DNA of 64,000 nucleotides from DASQPR01 sp963836775 (GCA_963836775.1 CAWIKR010000003.1:992001-1056000), one strand, 5' to 3'; counted from the stretch's first letter, positions 45,217 to 54,609 are shown. The notes: generated from the letters alone by a model not told the origin. A program made the numbers and translations.

Positions 45217-45261
45217 GAATAACTGCTCGTCAATGCACGTCTTGGGAAGAGCCTGGTAAGT
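45217..45261 (-). promoter_or_regulatory. SARP-type element upstream of the globin operon
   Basis: Minus-strand heptamers CTTACCA (45260-45254) and CTTCCCA (45249-45243) are at 11-bp pitch, followed 20 bp on by TTATTC as in the peptidase promoter. At the expected -10 position the hexamer is only ATTGAC; a better CATAAT is at 45217-45212. It is 226 bp before the globin start, leaving a long leader. A 41-aa basic reading frame at 45162-45037 lies in the leader without a ribosome site. Otherwise the 483-bp gap (44992-45474) holds only this element and short repeats. Confidence 0.6.
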
Positions 45262-45380
45262 CACGGAGTAGATAGGACGGTCGCCAACGCCGCTGTCTCC
45301 GCTCTACAGCAGGCGTCTTCAATTCGACCGAGCGCTGGCTCGTAGTGAGAACCGCGCTGAGACGCGACCCTGGCCGCCGG

Positions 45381-45485
45381 TTGACGCGGCGCCGCTAGAA
45401 GGCGCCGGCTGACGCGGCTCCGCTAGAAGCGACGCCGCCTGGCGTAAGAAGCGATGCCGGCTTGACGCGGCGCCCTAGAAGCGGC
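45381..45485. repeat. Short degenerate TGACGCGGC-GCTAGAAG repeats
   Basis: TTGACGCGGCGCCGCTAGAAG (first 20 bases at 45381) recurs as TGACGCGGCTCCGCTAGAAG at 45410 and as TTGACGCGGCGCCCTAGAAG at 45462, with a decayed copy between. The last copy supplies the alkA stop codon (45475-45477). Confidence 0.7.
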
Positions 45486-46410
45486 TGAAGGATCGCACCG
45501 GCGTACGCGGGCCGAATCGCGGTGCCGAGTGCCCGTCCGCCAGCAGCATCTGCACCACCCGGGCGCGCTGCGGACGGAACGGTTCAAGCACTTCGAGCAT
45601 CCGCGCGTCGGCTCCGCTGATCCGGCCCGGGACCGCGTCGCGCTTGCCGGCTCGGACATCGCCGGTCAAGGCGTAGACGACGTGGTTCGGCAGGTGATAG
45701 TCGCCGACCGTGACCGCGTCCGGGTCACCGTACGCGACCCGGGTCACCTCGGCGGCGGTCCAGATGCCGATGCCCGGGATCGAGGTAAGCAGCGTGGTCG
45801 CGGCCGCCGACGTCGAGCACGCATCCAGGCGGGCAGCGACGGCGGCGACCCGGCACAGCGCGTCGGCCCGCCGCTGTTCCAGCCCGAGCCGGTGAAATCC
45901 CCAATAGGGAGTGGCGGCGAGAGCCGCTGGATCGGGCGGCAGTAACAGGTCCGGGATCGGCCCCGGTGCCGGCTCGCCGAACTTCCGGGCCAGCGCCAGG
46001 TAGGTCCGAGACGCTTCCAGGCCGGTCACCTTCTGCGTCAGCACCACCGGAACGACGTGCGCGAACGGTCGGCGGGTGGCGGTCAACCGGAGCCCGGAGT
46101 GGCGATGGAAGGCAGCGCGTACGACCGGATGTGCATCAGCGAGATCCGCGAAGCCGGACAGGTCATCGCGGAGGCCGAGGACCGCGTCAGCGTGATCGAT
46201 GACCCAGCCGGCACCGGGACCGTAGCCGACCGCCTCGACCTCATCGCCGGTGCGGGTCAGGTGCAGTGTGCCGGGACCGTCCGGCGTCCGCGCCGCCCAC
46301 CAGGCCTGGCGGCCGCCGACGCGCGCGCATGGGTCGTGGCGGTTCATCGCCAGCGGCGCGAGCGTGCCGGCGAAGTCGTAGAGCGGCGGCACCGCCAAGG
46401 TGCGGGTCAC
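45475..46410 (-). CDS. alkA: AlkA-type DNA-3-methyladenine glycosylase
   Basis: 311 aa. An N-terminal TBP-like domain precedes an HhH-GPD domain: VVPVVLTQKVTGLEASRTY, LLTSIPGIGIWTAAEVTRVAYGDPDAVTVGDYHLPN, with the catalytic Asp in GDYHLP. It excises alkylated bases. The start overlaps the stop of the NurA-like gene by 4 bp, making it the last gene of the herA-sbcD-sbcC-nurA-like operon. Its stop lies in a short repeat. Confidence 0.9.
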   Translation of the reverse strand: MTRTLAVPPLYDFAGTLAPLAMNRHDPCARVGGRQAWWAARTPDGPGTLHLTRTGDEVEAVGYGPGAGWVIDHADAVLGLRDDLSGFADLADAHPVVRAAFHRHSGLRLTATRRPFAHVVPVVLTQKVTGLEASRTYLALARKFGEPAPGPIPDLLLPPDPAALAATPYWGFHRLGLEQRRADALCRVAAVAARLDACSTSAAATTLLTSIPGIGIWTAAEVTRVAYGDPDAVTVGDYHLPNHVVYALTGDVRAGKRDAVPGRISGADARMLEVLEPFRPQRARVVQMLLADGHSAPRFGPRTPVRSFSRF

Positions 46411-47348
46411 GACGCCGCGGCGCGAACGAGCGAGCGATGCAGCAGCCGCGCGTCACCCAGCATGGACCGGAGCTTGCGTTCCAGGCCCGCGATCGGCACC
46501 AGGTTCTGCGGCGCCCGCGGATCCTTGTACGCGCACGAGGCGAACCGTGGCAGGGTCACCGCCGAGATGTTGGCGAGCTCCACCGCGGCGCGGGTGGCCA
46601 GACTCGTCGAGCACTCGATCCGGACGATGCCGGACCAGGCCGATCCGGGCGGCCCGGGCAGTCGCAAATACCAGGTATAGACGTTCCACTGAGTGCCCAG
46701 CATGAAGATCGGCGAGCGCTGACCGGGTTCCAGTGAGCCGACCATCTTGTAGAGGCGATCGGGCAGGTAGCGCTTCTGGTGCGTCTTCACGTACCCGAGG
46801 ATCCGCGGCAGGTCCTGGCGGTTGCGCAGCGGTCCGTCGACGACCAGCAGCTCGTCACCGCGGCTGATCTTGTGGGAGACGTCGGATTCCAGCGCGAGGA
46901 CGCTTTGTTGCAGGACGCCGATCAGCTTCTTGAGGTCCGGATATTCGCACAGCACCGCTTCGTAGCGGCTGGCGCCGGAGCCGAGCGACTCCAGATTCGG
47001 GGCGGCAGAGAAGATGCCTCGGCGCAGTCCCACGGTGTCGATGGTGGCGGCCTGCGACCTCAGGTCACAGCGCACCGAGCCAGCCGCGTAGGACGCCGCG
47101 ACACCTGGAAAAGGCTGGATGTCACCATCGATCGACACGTGCGCGTCGATCCGGCGGACACCGTCGATCAAGTGCACCACGTCCGGCGCTGGGGTGCCGG
47201 ACGGCGCCGTGATCGGCCGCCAGTCCTCCGGCGCCATCTCGACCTCGAGGTCGAGCTTCGCCGAACTCGACTCGGCCGGCCCGTCCTCGGGCTGCTGATC
47301 CATGCCGGACCCGTAGCTCGGGTCCCAGGCGTCGACGAAGAGCTTCAC
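46407..47348 (-). CDS. NurA-like nuclease
   Basis: 313 aa. DxD/DG motifs VVHLIDGVRRIDAHV (D62) and ELLVVDGPLR (D171), with a SYAAGSV block and a late His (VKTHQ), follow the pattern of the NurA 5'-3' nuclease domain. Family assignment is by motif and by context: the operon also encodes a HerA-type ATPase, SbcD and SbcC. Not confident of all catalytic residues. It sits 6 bp after sbcC and overlaps alkA by 4 bp. Confidence 0.7.
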   Translation of the reverse strand: MKLFVDAWDPSYGSGMDQQPEDGPAESSSAKLDLEVEMAPEDWRPITAPSGTPAPDVVHLIDGVRRIDAHVSIDGDIQPFPGVAASYAAGSVRCDLRSQAATIDTVGLRRGIFSAAPNLESLGSGASRYEAVLCEYPDLKKLIGVLQQSVLALESDVSHKISRGDELLVVDGPLRNRQDLPRILGYVKTHQKRYLPDRLYKMVGSLEPGQRSPIFMLGTQWNVYTWYLRLPGPPGSAWSGIVRIECSTSLATRAAVELANISAVTLPRFASCAYKDPRAPQNLVPIAGLERKLRSMLGDARLLHRSLVRAAAS

Positions 47349-47354
47349 CAGTGA

Positions 47355-49832
47355 TCATCCGTTCCGTTGCACATACGCGGTACGCGTGTCCTTGTGCACC
47401 TCAAACCGTACCGGCACCCGCTCGGCGAGCGCGCTGACGTGGGTCACGACCCCGACCATCCGGTCGCCGCGAGCGGCCAGGTTTTCCAGCGTGGCGGCGA
47501 CCGTGTCCAGCGTTGTCGCGTCCAGCGTGCCGAAACCTTCGTCGAGCACGATCGACTCCAGGCTGGCCGCCGCGGTCGACAACCCGGCGAGCTGCTCGGA
47601 CAGCGCCAGTGCGAGGGCCAGCGACGCCTGGAACGTCTCGCCGCCGGATAATGTCCGCACCGGACGCGCGAGCGCCGCGTCGTAGTGATCGACGACGAAG
47701 AACTCGCCCTTCTCGTGGGTCAGGTCGTATTGCCCGCCGGAGAGCTCCCGCAGGATCGCCGACGCCCCGTCGACCAGCGTGTCCAGTGCCTCGACCAGCA
47801 GCCACCGCTCGAAGTTGTTGGCCCGCAGATGCTGCGCCAGAGCCTTGGCGACGCGGCCCTCGGTCTCGAAGACCTCACGCTCGGCCCGCAGCTGGTCGGC
47901 CTGGGCTCGGCGTTCGGCGAGCCGATCGTGAGCTGCCCGGGATTGCTCCACCGCGGTGGTGGTGGCGCGGGCGTATTCGTCATTGCTCGGCGCCTTGACC
48001 GACGCCGCCTCGAACAGGGCCGCGATGTCGCGGCGAACTCCGCTCACCGCCGCCACCGCGGCGGCGGCTTCGGTCGCCGCGGTGGCGCGTTCGGAGACTC
48101 GGGCCGCCGCCGTCGTGGCCGCCCATTCGGACAGTGCCGCCCAGGCAGCGCCGAGATCGGACCGGTCCGCCGGCGGCGGTGCCAGGGTGGCCAGGCCGTC
48201 GCGGCTCGCATCGAAAGCGCGCCACGCGGTGCCGATCTGCTCCTCAGCCCGCTGCGCCGCGGACGCCGCTCGCCGGGCGCGTTGCCGGGCCTCGGAGACC
48301 GCTGCGGCCGCTTCGTCCAGCTGAAGTTGAAGCTCGGTGATCCCGCGCAATTGCTTGCGCAGGTCGTCGATGACGGCGGCGCCGGACAGCGCTCCGTCCA
48401 GTGTGGCCATCCGCTCGGCGAGCTGCTCCCGCTGCGCCCGCGCCCGATTCAGCGTGGATTCCAGGTCGCGCACCGCGCGGTCGGCGGCCTTGGCGTCCTT
48501 GTCGGCCTTCGCCACGCCGTCCTTGGCCGTGGCCAGCTTCGCGTTCGCCGCGGCCAGGAGCGGCGCGTCCGGCATCGGCGGCAGCGCCACGACCGTCTGC
48601 AGGCACACCGGGCACGCCTCGCCCTCGGCCAGGTGCGGACGCAGGGTCGCCGCTCGGTCGGCGGTCCGGGCCGCTTCGACGTCCGCCTCAACCTGCACCA
48701 TCGCGGCGGCGGCGCCGTCCGCTGCGGCTTTTGCTCGCTGGTAGGCCGCGACCGTTTTGGCGTGCTCGGCATCCGCGGCCGCGAGCATCGAGTCCGCGGC
48801 GCCCAGCGAATCGGCCAACTGCGCTCGCTCAGCGTGCAGATCGAGCAGTCGGCGCAGGTCGTTGGCATCACCGGCGGCGGCCAGATCGCTGCGCAGCGCC
48901 TCCTCGCGCTCCTCGGCCGCGGCCACCCCCTCCTGCGCGGAGGCCGAGGCCGTCCGGGCCGCGGTGGCGGCGCCGGCGATGTCGGCAGTGCCGGCCGGGA
49001 CCGCGACCGCGGTCAACTTCGCAAGATCGGAGTCCAGGGTACGCAGCCGGGACTGCGCGCCCTCGGCCTGGCGCAGGGCCTCGTGCAGGGTCGGGACTTT
49101 GACGTCGACGTCGGTTTCCAGTTGACGTGTCTGGGCCAGTCGCGCGGCCGCCTCGGCGATCGCCTCATCGGTGGCGTCCGCGAAGGCGGCCACCTGCCGA
49201 TCAGTTGCCGCCAGTTGCGCGTCGGCCTGCTGCCCGACCGCGGTGGCCTTCTCCCGCACTTTCTCGTAGACGTGCAGGCCCAAGAGGTTGACCAGGATCT
49301 GCTGCCGGGCCGACGGCTTGGCGTGCAGGAATTCGGCGAACTGTCCCTGCGGCAGCACCACGCAGCTGGTGAACTGCTCGAACGGCAGGCCGACCGCGTC
49401 CAGCACGGCGTCGTCCATCTCGGCCGGCGTCCCGGCCAGCGGCTCGCCCAGGTCGCCGGCTTGCAGACCGTCATCGAGCCGGGCCAGATCGAAGCCCTTG
49501 GGCAGCAGCTCAAGCCCGGCATGAGTGGTGCCGACCTTGCCCTTGCCGTCGCGTCGGACCACACGAGTGGCCGCGTACCGCGAACCGCCGGAGTCGAAGA
49601 TGAGGCGGACCCGCGCCTCGGACGTGGACGGCGCCAGCGCGTTGGCGATCGCGCGCCGGTCGTTCCACCGCGGCACGGTGCCGTAGAGCGCGAAGCAGAT
49701 CGCGTCCAGCACAGTCGACTTGCCGGAGCCGGTCGGACCGACAAGGGCGAAGAAGTCGGCGTCGGTGAAGTCGATGGTGGTCGGCTCGCGGAACACCGCG
49801 AACCCGGCCAGATCCAGCCGCAGCGGTCGCAT
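47355..49832 (-). CDS. sbcC: Exonuclease subunit SbcC (Rad50-like)
   Basis: 825 aa. Walker A GPTGSGKS (32-39), a long coiled coil on both sides of the zinc hook C407-P-V-C410, signature LSGGETFQASL and Walker B VLDEGFGTLD near the C-terminus. Shorter than E. coli SbcC (1048 aa) but complete in motifs. Its ATG overlaps the sbcD stop by 1 bp (TGATG). With SbcD it resects and opens DNA ends and hairpins. Confidence 0.95.
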   Translation of the reverse strand: MRPLRLDLAGFAVFREPTTIDFTDADFFALVGPTGSGKSTVLDAICFALYGTVPRWNDRRAIANALAPSTSEARVRLIFDSGGSRYAATRVVRRDGKGKVGTTHAGLELLPKGFDLARLDDGLQAGDLGEPLAGTPAEMDDAVLDAVGLPFEQFTSCVVLPQGQFAEFLHAKPSARQQILVNLLGLHVYEKVREKATAVGQQADAQLAATDRQVAAFADATDEAIAEAAARLAQTRQLETDVDVKVPTLHEALRQAEGAQSRLRTLDSDLAKLTAVAVPAGTADIAGAATAARTASASAQEGVAAAEEREEALRSDLAAAGDANDLRRLLDLHAERAQLADSLGAADSMLAAADAEHAKTVAAYQRAKAAADGAAAAMVQVEADVEAARTADRAATLRPHLAEGEACPVCLQTVVALPPMPDAPLLAAANAKLATAKDGVAKADKDAKAADRAVRDLESTLNRARAQREQLAERMATLDGALSGAAVIDDLRKQLRGITELQLQLDEAAAAVSEARQRARRAASAAQRAEEQIGTAWRAFDASRDGLATLAPPPADRSDLGAAWAALSEWAATTAAARVSERATAATEAAAAVAAVSGVRRDIAALFEAASVKAPSNDEYARATTTAVEQSRAAHDRLAERRAQADQLRAEREVFETEGRVAKALAQHLRANNFERWLLVEALDTLVDGASAILRELSGGQYDLTHEKGEFFVVDHYDAALARPVRTLSGGETFQASLALALALSEQLAGLSTAAASLESIVLDEGFGTLDATTLDTVAATLENLAARGDRMVGVVTHVSALAERVPVRFEVHKDTRTAYVQRNG

Positions 49833-50986
49833 CAGGCCTGCACCTCCGCGTGCAGCCGGTCGAACAAATCCGCGACCGCCGGATCGGCGTGCCCGGCCGC
49901 GGTCAGGTATTCACCGAACAGCTCGCCCGCGCTGCGTCCGATCTGGCGCGGCGCGCGGTTTGTGCCGGGCGCCGCCTCGGCCAGGATGTCCGGATCGATC
50001 CGCACCTCCAGCGCCTGTGGCAGCATCTCCTGCACCGCCTCGCGGAGCCCGGCGCGTGGACGTTCGCGCACGTAGACCCGGAGCCAACCGTCGACGTTCG
50101 TGAACGCGGCCAGCTCGTCGAGCGTGCCCCGGATGGTCCGCAGGCTGGCCGCCGACGGGATGTTCACCGGGCGCGTCCGCGCGGCGGTCGTGGTGGTGAC
50201 GTCCACGATCGTCACCGATGGGCTGTTCTCCTCCTCGCCGAAGTCGACCGCCAGCGGCGAGCCGCAGTAGTGCACCGGGCACGGGCCCACCACGGCCTGT
50301 CGGCGGTGCAGGTGTCCGAGCGCGACATAGCTGGCCGATGACGGGAAGACGGTGCTCGGAACCGCGTACGCCTGGATGGTGTGGGCATCGCGCTCGCCAC
50401 CGCCCATGGTGCCCCCGACGACGGTCAGGTGCGCGGTGATGATGTTGACGGCGGTGCCGTCGAAGTCTTCGGTGAGCGCCGCGATCAGGCGCGACACATG
50501 ATCCGCGTAGGTCTGATTGGCCTCGGCCGCGGTGAGCTCGAACATCTCGTTGGCGCGGATCGCGTACCGCTGGGAGAGGAACGGCAGCGCGACGACCCGC
50601 CACGACTCGCCGCCGGCCGTGGTGCCGGTGATGAGGTGATCGGCCGCCTTCTCGCGGACGGTGCCGCGCAGTGTCACGCCGGCGGCGTCGGCCCAGCCGC
50701 GGAGCGCGTCCAGCGACGCGCCGTTGTCGTGGTTGCCGCCGATCGCGATCACCTCGGCACCGGTCTGACGCAGCGCCGAGAGGGCTCGGGTGACCACCCG
50801 GGTCGCGTCCGGGGTGGGGGCCGCGGTGTCGAACAGGTCACCGGCGACGATCACCAGATCCGGCTTCTCGTCCTGGGCGATCCGGACGACATCGAAGAGA
50901 ACCTTGATGTGCTCGTCGAGCCGGGACTGTCCCTTGAGGACCTTGCCGACGTGCCAGTCGGAGGTGTGCAGGACCCGCAATGTCAC
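49832..50986 (-). CDS. sbcD: Exonuclease subunit SbcD (Mre11-like)
   Basis: 384 aa. Calcineurin-like metal motifs: HTSDWHVGK (D10, H12), AGDLFDTAAP, GGNHDNG, ITAHLTVVGG and LGHLHRRQ, then the capping domain. Mn-dependent nuclease; partner of the downstream SbcC. It is 58 bp after the HerA-like gene on the same strand. Confidence 0.95.
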   Translation of the reverse strand: MTLRVLHTSDWHVGKVLKGQSRLDEHIKVLFDVVRIAQDEKPDLVIVAGDLFDTAAPTPDATRVVTRALSALRQTGAEVIAIGGNHDNGASLDALRGWADAAGVTLRGTVREKAADHLITGTTAGGESWRVVALPFLSQRYAIRANEMFELTAAEANQTYADHVSRLIAALTEDFDGTAVNIITAHLTVVGGTMGGGERDAHTIQAYAVPSTVFPSSASYVALGHLHRRQAVVGPCPVHYCGSPLAVDFGEEENSPSVTIVDVTTTTAARTRPVNIPSAASLRTIRGTLDELAAFTNVDGWLRVYVRERPRAGLREAVQEMLPQALEVRIDPDILAEAAPGTNRAPRQIGRSAGELFGEYLTAAGHADPAVADLFDRLHAEVQA

Positions 50987-51044
50987 TCCCTATTCAAAAT
51001 GCGACGAACACGTGCCACGACCGCGACCGGCCGCAGGACCAAAG

Positions 51045-52835
51045 CTAGAACGGGATGTCGTCGTCGGACAGATCGGTGCCGGATGAGCCGCGCCGGGCGC
51101 CGGCCAGCTCCGGGCGAGCGATCACCTCGAACGGGTCCACCGCCTGTGTCAACGACCGCAGCGTGGCACTCGGCGCCGCGCCCGCCTCGGCCGGCCGGGT
51201 CGCCCAGGCCGGGAACGGGAACTCCACCACCAGCGGCACCGGGATCTCCGGCTGGCCGACGAACATGGTGCCGGGCTTGGCGATCAGAGCGCGGGACCGC
51301 TGCGCCGGCGGCAAGAACCCATACTCCGGCCGGGACGCCTCCGCCGGATCCAGCCGGCCCACGACCCGGATCGCCGAGTTGGCCACGATCCGCCGCTCCA
51401 CCTCGCTCGCCGTCTGCTGGGCACCGATCAGGACCACGCCCAGCGACCGGCCCCGCTCGGCGATGTCCAGCAGCACCTCCTTGATCGGTGAGGTGCCGTC
51501 GCGCGGTGCGTATTTGTTCAGTTCATCGAGCACCACGAACAACAAGGGCTTGGCGGTGCCGGCCTTCTCCTTGCGCTCGAACTCGGTGCGCAGCGTCACG
51601 CCGACCACGAACCGCTGCGCGCGATCCGGCAGATTGTGCAGGTCGACGACGGTGACCTGGGCACTGGCCGAGGTGTTGATGCCGTGCTCGCGGCGCACCG
51701 ACAGGTCGCCTCGCACCAGTCGCGAGAGGTCCTTCTTCGACGAGATCAGCCGGCGCGAGAACGCGTTGACCGTGCCCAGCCCGACGGCGCTGCCGGTCCA
51801 CATCGACCGCTGATCCTCGTCGCTCAGCTCGGCGACGATGAAGTCGACCAGGTCGGCGTAGGACCCGAGACGAGTCCCGTCGATCGCTACACCGCCGTCG
51901 GCGGGCTGCGCCACCTTGGCCAGGAACGCGGTGACCGCGTGCACCACCATCGTGTATTGCTGACGCTCGTCGTCGGCGTCGGCGAACACGTAGGGCAGCA
52001 GGCGCTGCGAGCAGAACTCCTCGAGAGTCCAGTAGAAGCTGTCGACGCCGGACATCCGGCTGGACACGTCCGGGGTGCCGGACGAGTCACCGGCGCGCGG
52101 GGGAGCGAAGACCGCGACGTCGGCGAAGGCGCCGGCCGGCAGGCCCAATTTCGAATACGCCGACGTGGTGGGCGGGTCCAGCTTCTTATTCGGGTGGTCA
52201 AGGAAGAGCAGGTCTTCGCCCTTGACGTTGAAGATCAGGGCCTTGGTGTTGGTAGCCTCGCCGCCCAGCACGCCGGAGTGAAAGACGCTGTAGAGCAGGA
52301 ATGTCGCAAACGAGGTCTTGGTGGCCACACCCGAAATGCCGGAGATGCTCACGTGCGCGCCGCGGGTGCCGTCCAGGAACTCCGCGTTCAGGAACAGCGG
52401 CTCGCCATCCCGGCCGGTGCCGATCGGGATCCGCTTCTCCATCCGGTCGAAGTAGAGCGCCTTGGAGCGCTCGTCGCCGGCCGCCCGATGAACTATCGCG
52501 CCGGGCGCCGGCGGCACATAGACCTCCGGATCGATCCGGGTGGTGGTGATCTCCGCGGCCTCTTGGACCTGGGCCGGCAGGGTGCCGTCGGAGATGGCGA
52601 ACACATCCGACTCGAACTGGGCGCCTTCGTGCCGGGCGCGGACCTGGGTCACCACGCCGGCGATCGCCACCGGGTCCTGACCGGGGACCTCGCGGTGGGT
52701 GACGACGACGTCGTCGAGCTGCAGGTATGCACCCGGCGCCACGGCCACCCAGAACTGCAGCGGTGTCGCGTCCATGGTGCCGAGCACGCGCCCGACCGGC
52801 GCGTTCGACCCCGTCGAAGCAACTGCTCCGGTCAT
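51045..52835 (-). CDS. herA: HerA-like bipolar DNA helicase/translocase
   Basis: 596 aa. An N-terminal HAS-barrel-type beta domain (about 12-115) precedes a FtsK/HerA ATPase with Walker A GISGVATKT (166-174), Walker B LLFVVLDELNKYAP and a C-terminal Arg-finger region (RVVGRLDPAEASRPEYGFL). HerA pumps DNA and works with NurA, and in archaea with Mre11-Rad50. First gene of this operon. Ends with a DDDIPF tail, common in DNA-repair factors that bind partners. Confidence 0.88.
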   Translation of the reverse strand: MTGAVASTGSNAPVGRVLGTMDATPLQFWVAVAPGAYLQLDDVVVTHREVPGQDPVAIAGVVTQVRARHEGAQFESDVFAISDGTLPAQVQEAAEITTTRIDPEVYVPPAPGAIVHRAAGDERSKALYFDRMEKRIPIGTGRDGEPLFLNAEFLDGTRGAHVSISGISGVATKTSFATFLLYSVFHSGVLGGEATNTKALIFNVKGEDLLFLDHPNKKLDPPTTSAYSKLGLPAGAFADVAVFAPPRAGDSSGTPDVSSRMSGVDSFYWTLEEFCSQRLLPYVFADADDERQQYTMVVHAVTAFLAKVAQPADGGVAIDGTRLGSYADLVDFIVAELSDEDQRSMWTGSAVGLGTVNAFSRRLISSKKDLSRLVRGDLSVRREHGINTSASAQVTVVDLHNLPDRAQRFVVGVTLRTEFERKEKAGTAKPLLFVVLDELNKYAPRDGTSPIKEVLLDIAERGRSLGVVLIGAQQTASEVERRIVANSAIRVVGRLDPAEASRPEYGFLPPAQRSRALIAKPGTMFVGQPEIPVPLVVEFPFPAWATRPAEAGAAPSATLRSLTQAVDPFEVIARPELAGARRGSSGTDLSDDDIPF

Positions 52836-52908
52836 GTGGCCTGCCCTTCACCCGACTCCCGGGACCGGTCGCGGCGCCGGCCCACCCGAACATGTCCGCT
52901 GCGCGAGC

Positions 52909-52946
52909 ATGTCGTCTGCTGCCGGCACGCCGGCAACAGAGGACAT
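52909..52946. promoter_or_regulatory. 18-bp inverted repeat upstream of herA
   Basis: ATGTCGTCTGCTGCCGGC (52909-52926) and GCCGGCAACAGAGGACAT (52929-52946) are complementary with two mismatches and a 2-nt centre. They lie about 75-110 bp upstream of the herA start. No LexA box (GAAC-N4-GTTC) was seen. Candidate operator or hairpin; the rest of the 265-bp gap has no gene. Confidence 0.5.
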
Positions 52947-53100
52947 CGTGCCGCATCCGTACGACACGAGCACCTTCGCCATTCCGAACGACTGTGCGAG
53001 TGGCATTCGCGACCTGGGCAAATCAGGCCTATCAGGCAGTTATGAGCCGGTCGACCAGTCTCCCTCTACGGGCTAGCGCCTCCCCCTACGAGGTCGACGG

Positions 53101-54609
53101 TCAGGCAGTTCTGAGCTCCTCCACGGAGGTACTTGACTTGATGAACAACATCCCGATCGCGGTGGTCAGGAGCACCGCGGCCAGTGCCACTGCGACGGTC
53201 AGCCCCATCTGCGCCCACGGCCACGGGACGTGCAGCGTCGTGGCGACCGGCGGGGCGTCCCCGATGCTGAACGACTGGCTGATCTTGGTGCCGCTGAACA
53301 GCCGCATCGCGCCGACACCGACTACGGTGCCGAAGACGACCGGCGGGGCGGCACCGGCGAGCGCCTGCCACACCGCGGTCCGCGCCAGCGTCGCCCTCGG
53401 GACTCCGGTGGCGACCAGGGACGCGTACGCCCGCCGCCGCGCGACCATCGCCTCGACGATCGAGACCAGTTGGCCGAGAGCGGCGATGACCAGTGCGATC
53501 GTGATGGCGAGGGCGATCAGTTTGAGGGTGTCGACGAAGAACGAATCGTCGGTGATGAGACCTCGCGGGTCCTCGCCCGGGTTCTGCAGGATCGTCTGCT
53601 CCAGCGACACCTGGTTCTGCGTCTCGGTGTAGGCGTAGAACGCCGCGGCACCGCCGCCGAAGACCGTCGCCACCAGGATCACCGCCATGCTGCGGCTGGT
53701 GCTCCACGGGTCGTCGATCAGGCGTGCGCCGGCCAGCTGCACCGATGCCGAGCCGCCGAACCGGCGCATCAGCCGGCCGGCGGTGTAGCTGAACCAGCCG
53801 GAGCTGAAGCAGACACCGAGCATGGCCGCGAACGCGCCACCGAACAGCAGCGTCGGCGTCAGCCAGGTGGCGTTCTGCAGCCAGTGCGGCGAGTGCCAGT
53901 GATGATCATCGGCGTAGAGCAAGATCGGGTTGTAGAGCCCGAAGATCAAGAGTGCGATCGCCACCATGACACCGGGCCACGGCTTCGGAGCGCCGGTGCG
54001 GCGGACCCGGCGCACCACACCGAGCGGTGTGACGATGACCCGGCGCATCAGCCACGCCGCCGCCACGGCCGCGAGGATCGGCAGACCGGCCGCGATCAGC
54101 ACGATGGACCAGACCGGCGGCAGCACGTCGGCGGGGACCGCCAGCTGACCGCGCGCGTCCGGGTGGTTCAACAGGACCCGGAGCAGGAAGAACGCGACGA
54201 GACCCAGGACCGAACCGATCGCCGAGGCGATGCCGGTCTCCGCACTCGCCAACGCCAGCGCCTGGCGTGGCGTCGCACCGGCCAGCCGGATCGCGGCCAG
54301 CCGCCGGTCCCGGGCCGGAGCTCCGAGCCGCGTGCACTGCCCGGCGAATGCCAGCACCGGCACGGTCAGCAGGATCAGCGTCACGACCACCCCCGGCCGC
54401 AGGCCGGGCTGTTGCAGCAGGTCCGGGCGGTAGCGCAGGTTGTCACCCGCGCTGCCGAGGTCGGAGCCGCTGAACCCGAGCGAGGCCACGGTCGCGGCCG
54501 ACAGCCACGCCAGCACCGCGGCCGCCGCGGCCAGGCCGGTGAGGGTGATGCGTACCGTGTCGGTCCGGGTCCCAGCCACCGCGAGCCGGGCCAGGGCGGT
54601 GAGTCTCAC
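53101..54609 (-). CDS. FtsX-type ABC transporter permease
   Basis: 502 aa from the GTG at 54609, which overlaps the ATPase stop (GTGA). About ten membrane helices in two FtsX-like halves with soluble loops; the repeated RxRRLAAIRLAGATPRQALALASAE / RRRAYASLVATGVPRATLARTAVWQ cytoplasmic loop is the MacB/FtsX signature. With the upstream ATPase it forms an exporter or mechanotransmission system, likely for lipids or peptides. Confidence 0.9.
   Translation of the reverse strand: MRLTALARLAVAGTRTDTVRITLTGLAAAAAVLAWLSAATVASLGFSGSDLGSAGDNLRYRPDLLQQPGLRPGVVVTLILLTVPVLAFAGQCTRLGAPARDRRLAAIRLAGATPRQALALASAETGIASAIGSVLGLVAFFLLRVLLNHPDARGQLAVPADVLPPVWSIVLIAAGLPILAAVAAAWLMRRVIVTPLGVVRRVRRTGAPKPWPGVMVAIALLIFGLYNPILLYADDHHWHSPHWLQNATWLTPTLLFGGAFAAMLGVCFSSGWFSYTAGRLMRRFGGSASVQLAGARLIDDPWSTSRSMAVILVATVFGGGAAAFYAYTETQNQVSLEQTILQNPGEDPRGLITDDSFFVDTLKLIALAITIALVIAALGQLVSIVEAMVARRRAYASLVATGVPRATLARTAVWQALAGAAPPVVFGTVVGVGAMRLFSGTKISQSFSIGDAPPVATTLHVPWPWAQMGLTVAVALAAVLLTTAIGMLFIKSSTSVEELRTA

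Noticed and set aside
45217..45274. SARP element read on the plus strand (TGGTAAG then 8 bp then TAGATA)
   Set aside because: The spacing would fit a plus-strand promoter, but no plus-strand gene follows.
47685..50075. 796-codon plus-strand frame opposite sbcC/sbcD
   Set aside because: Antisense shadow; SbcC/SbcD motifs are all on the minus strand.
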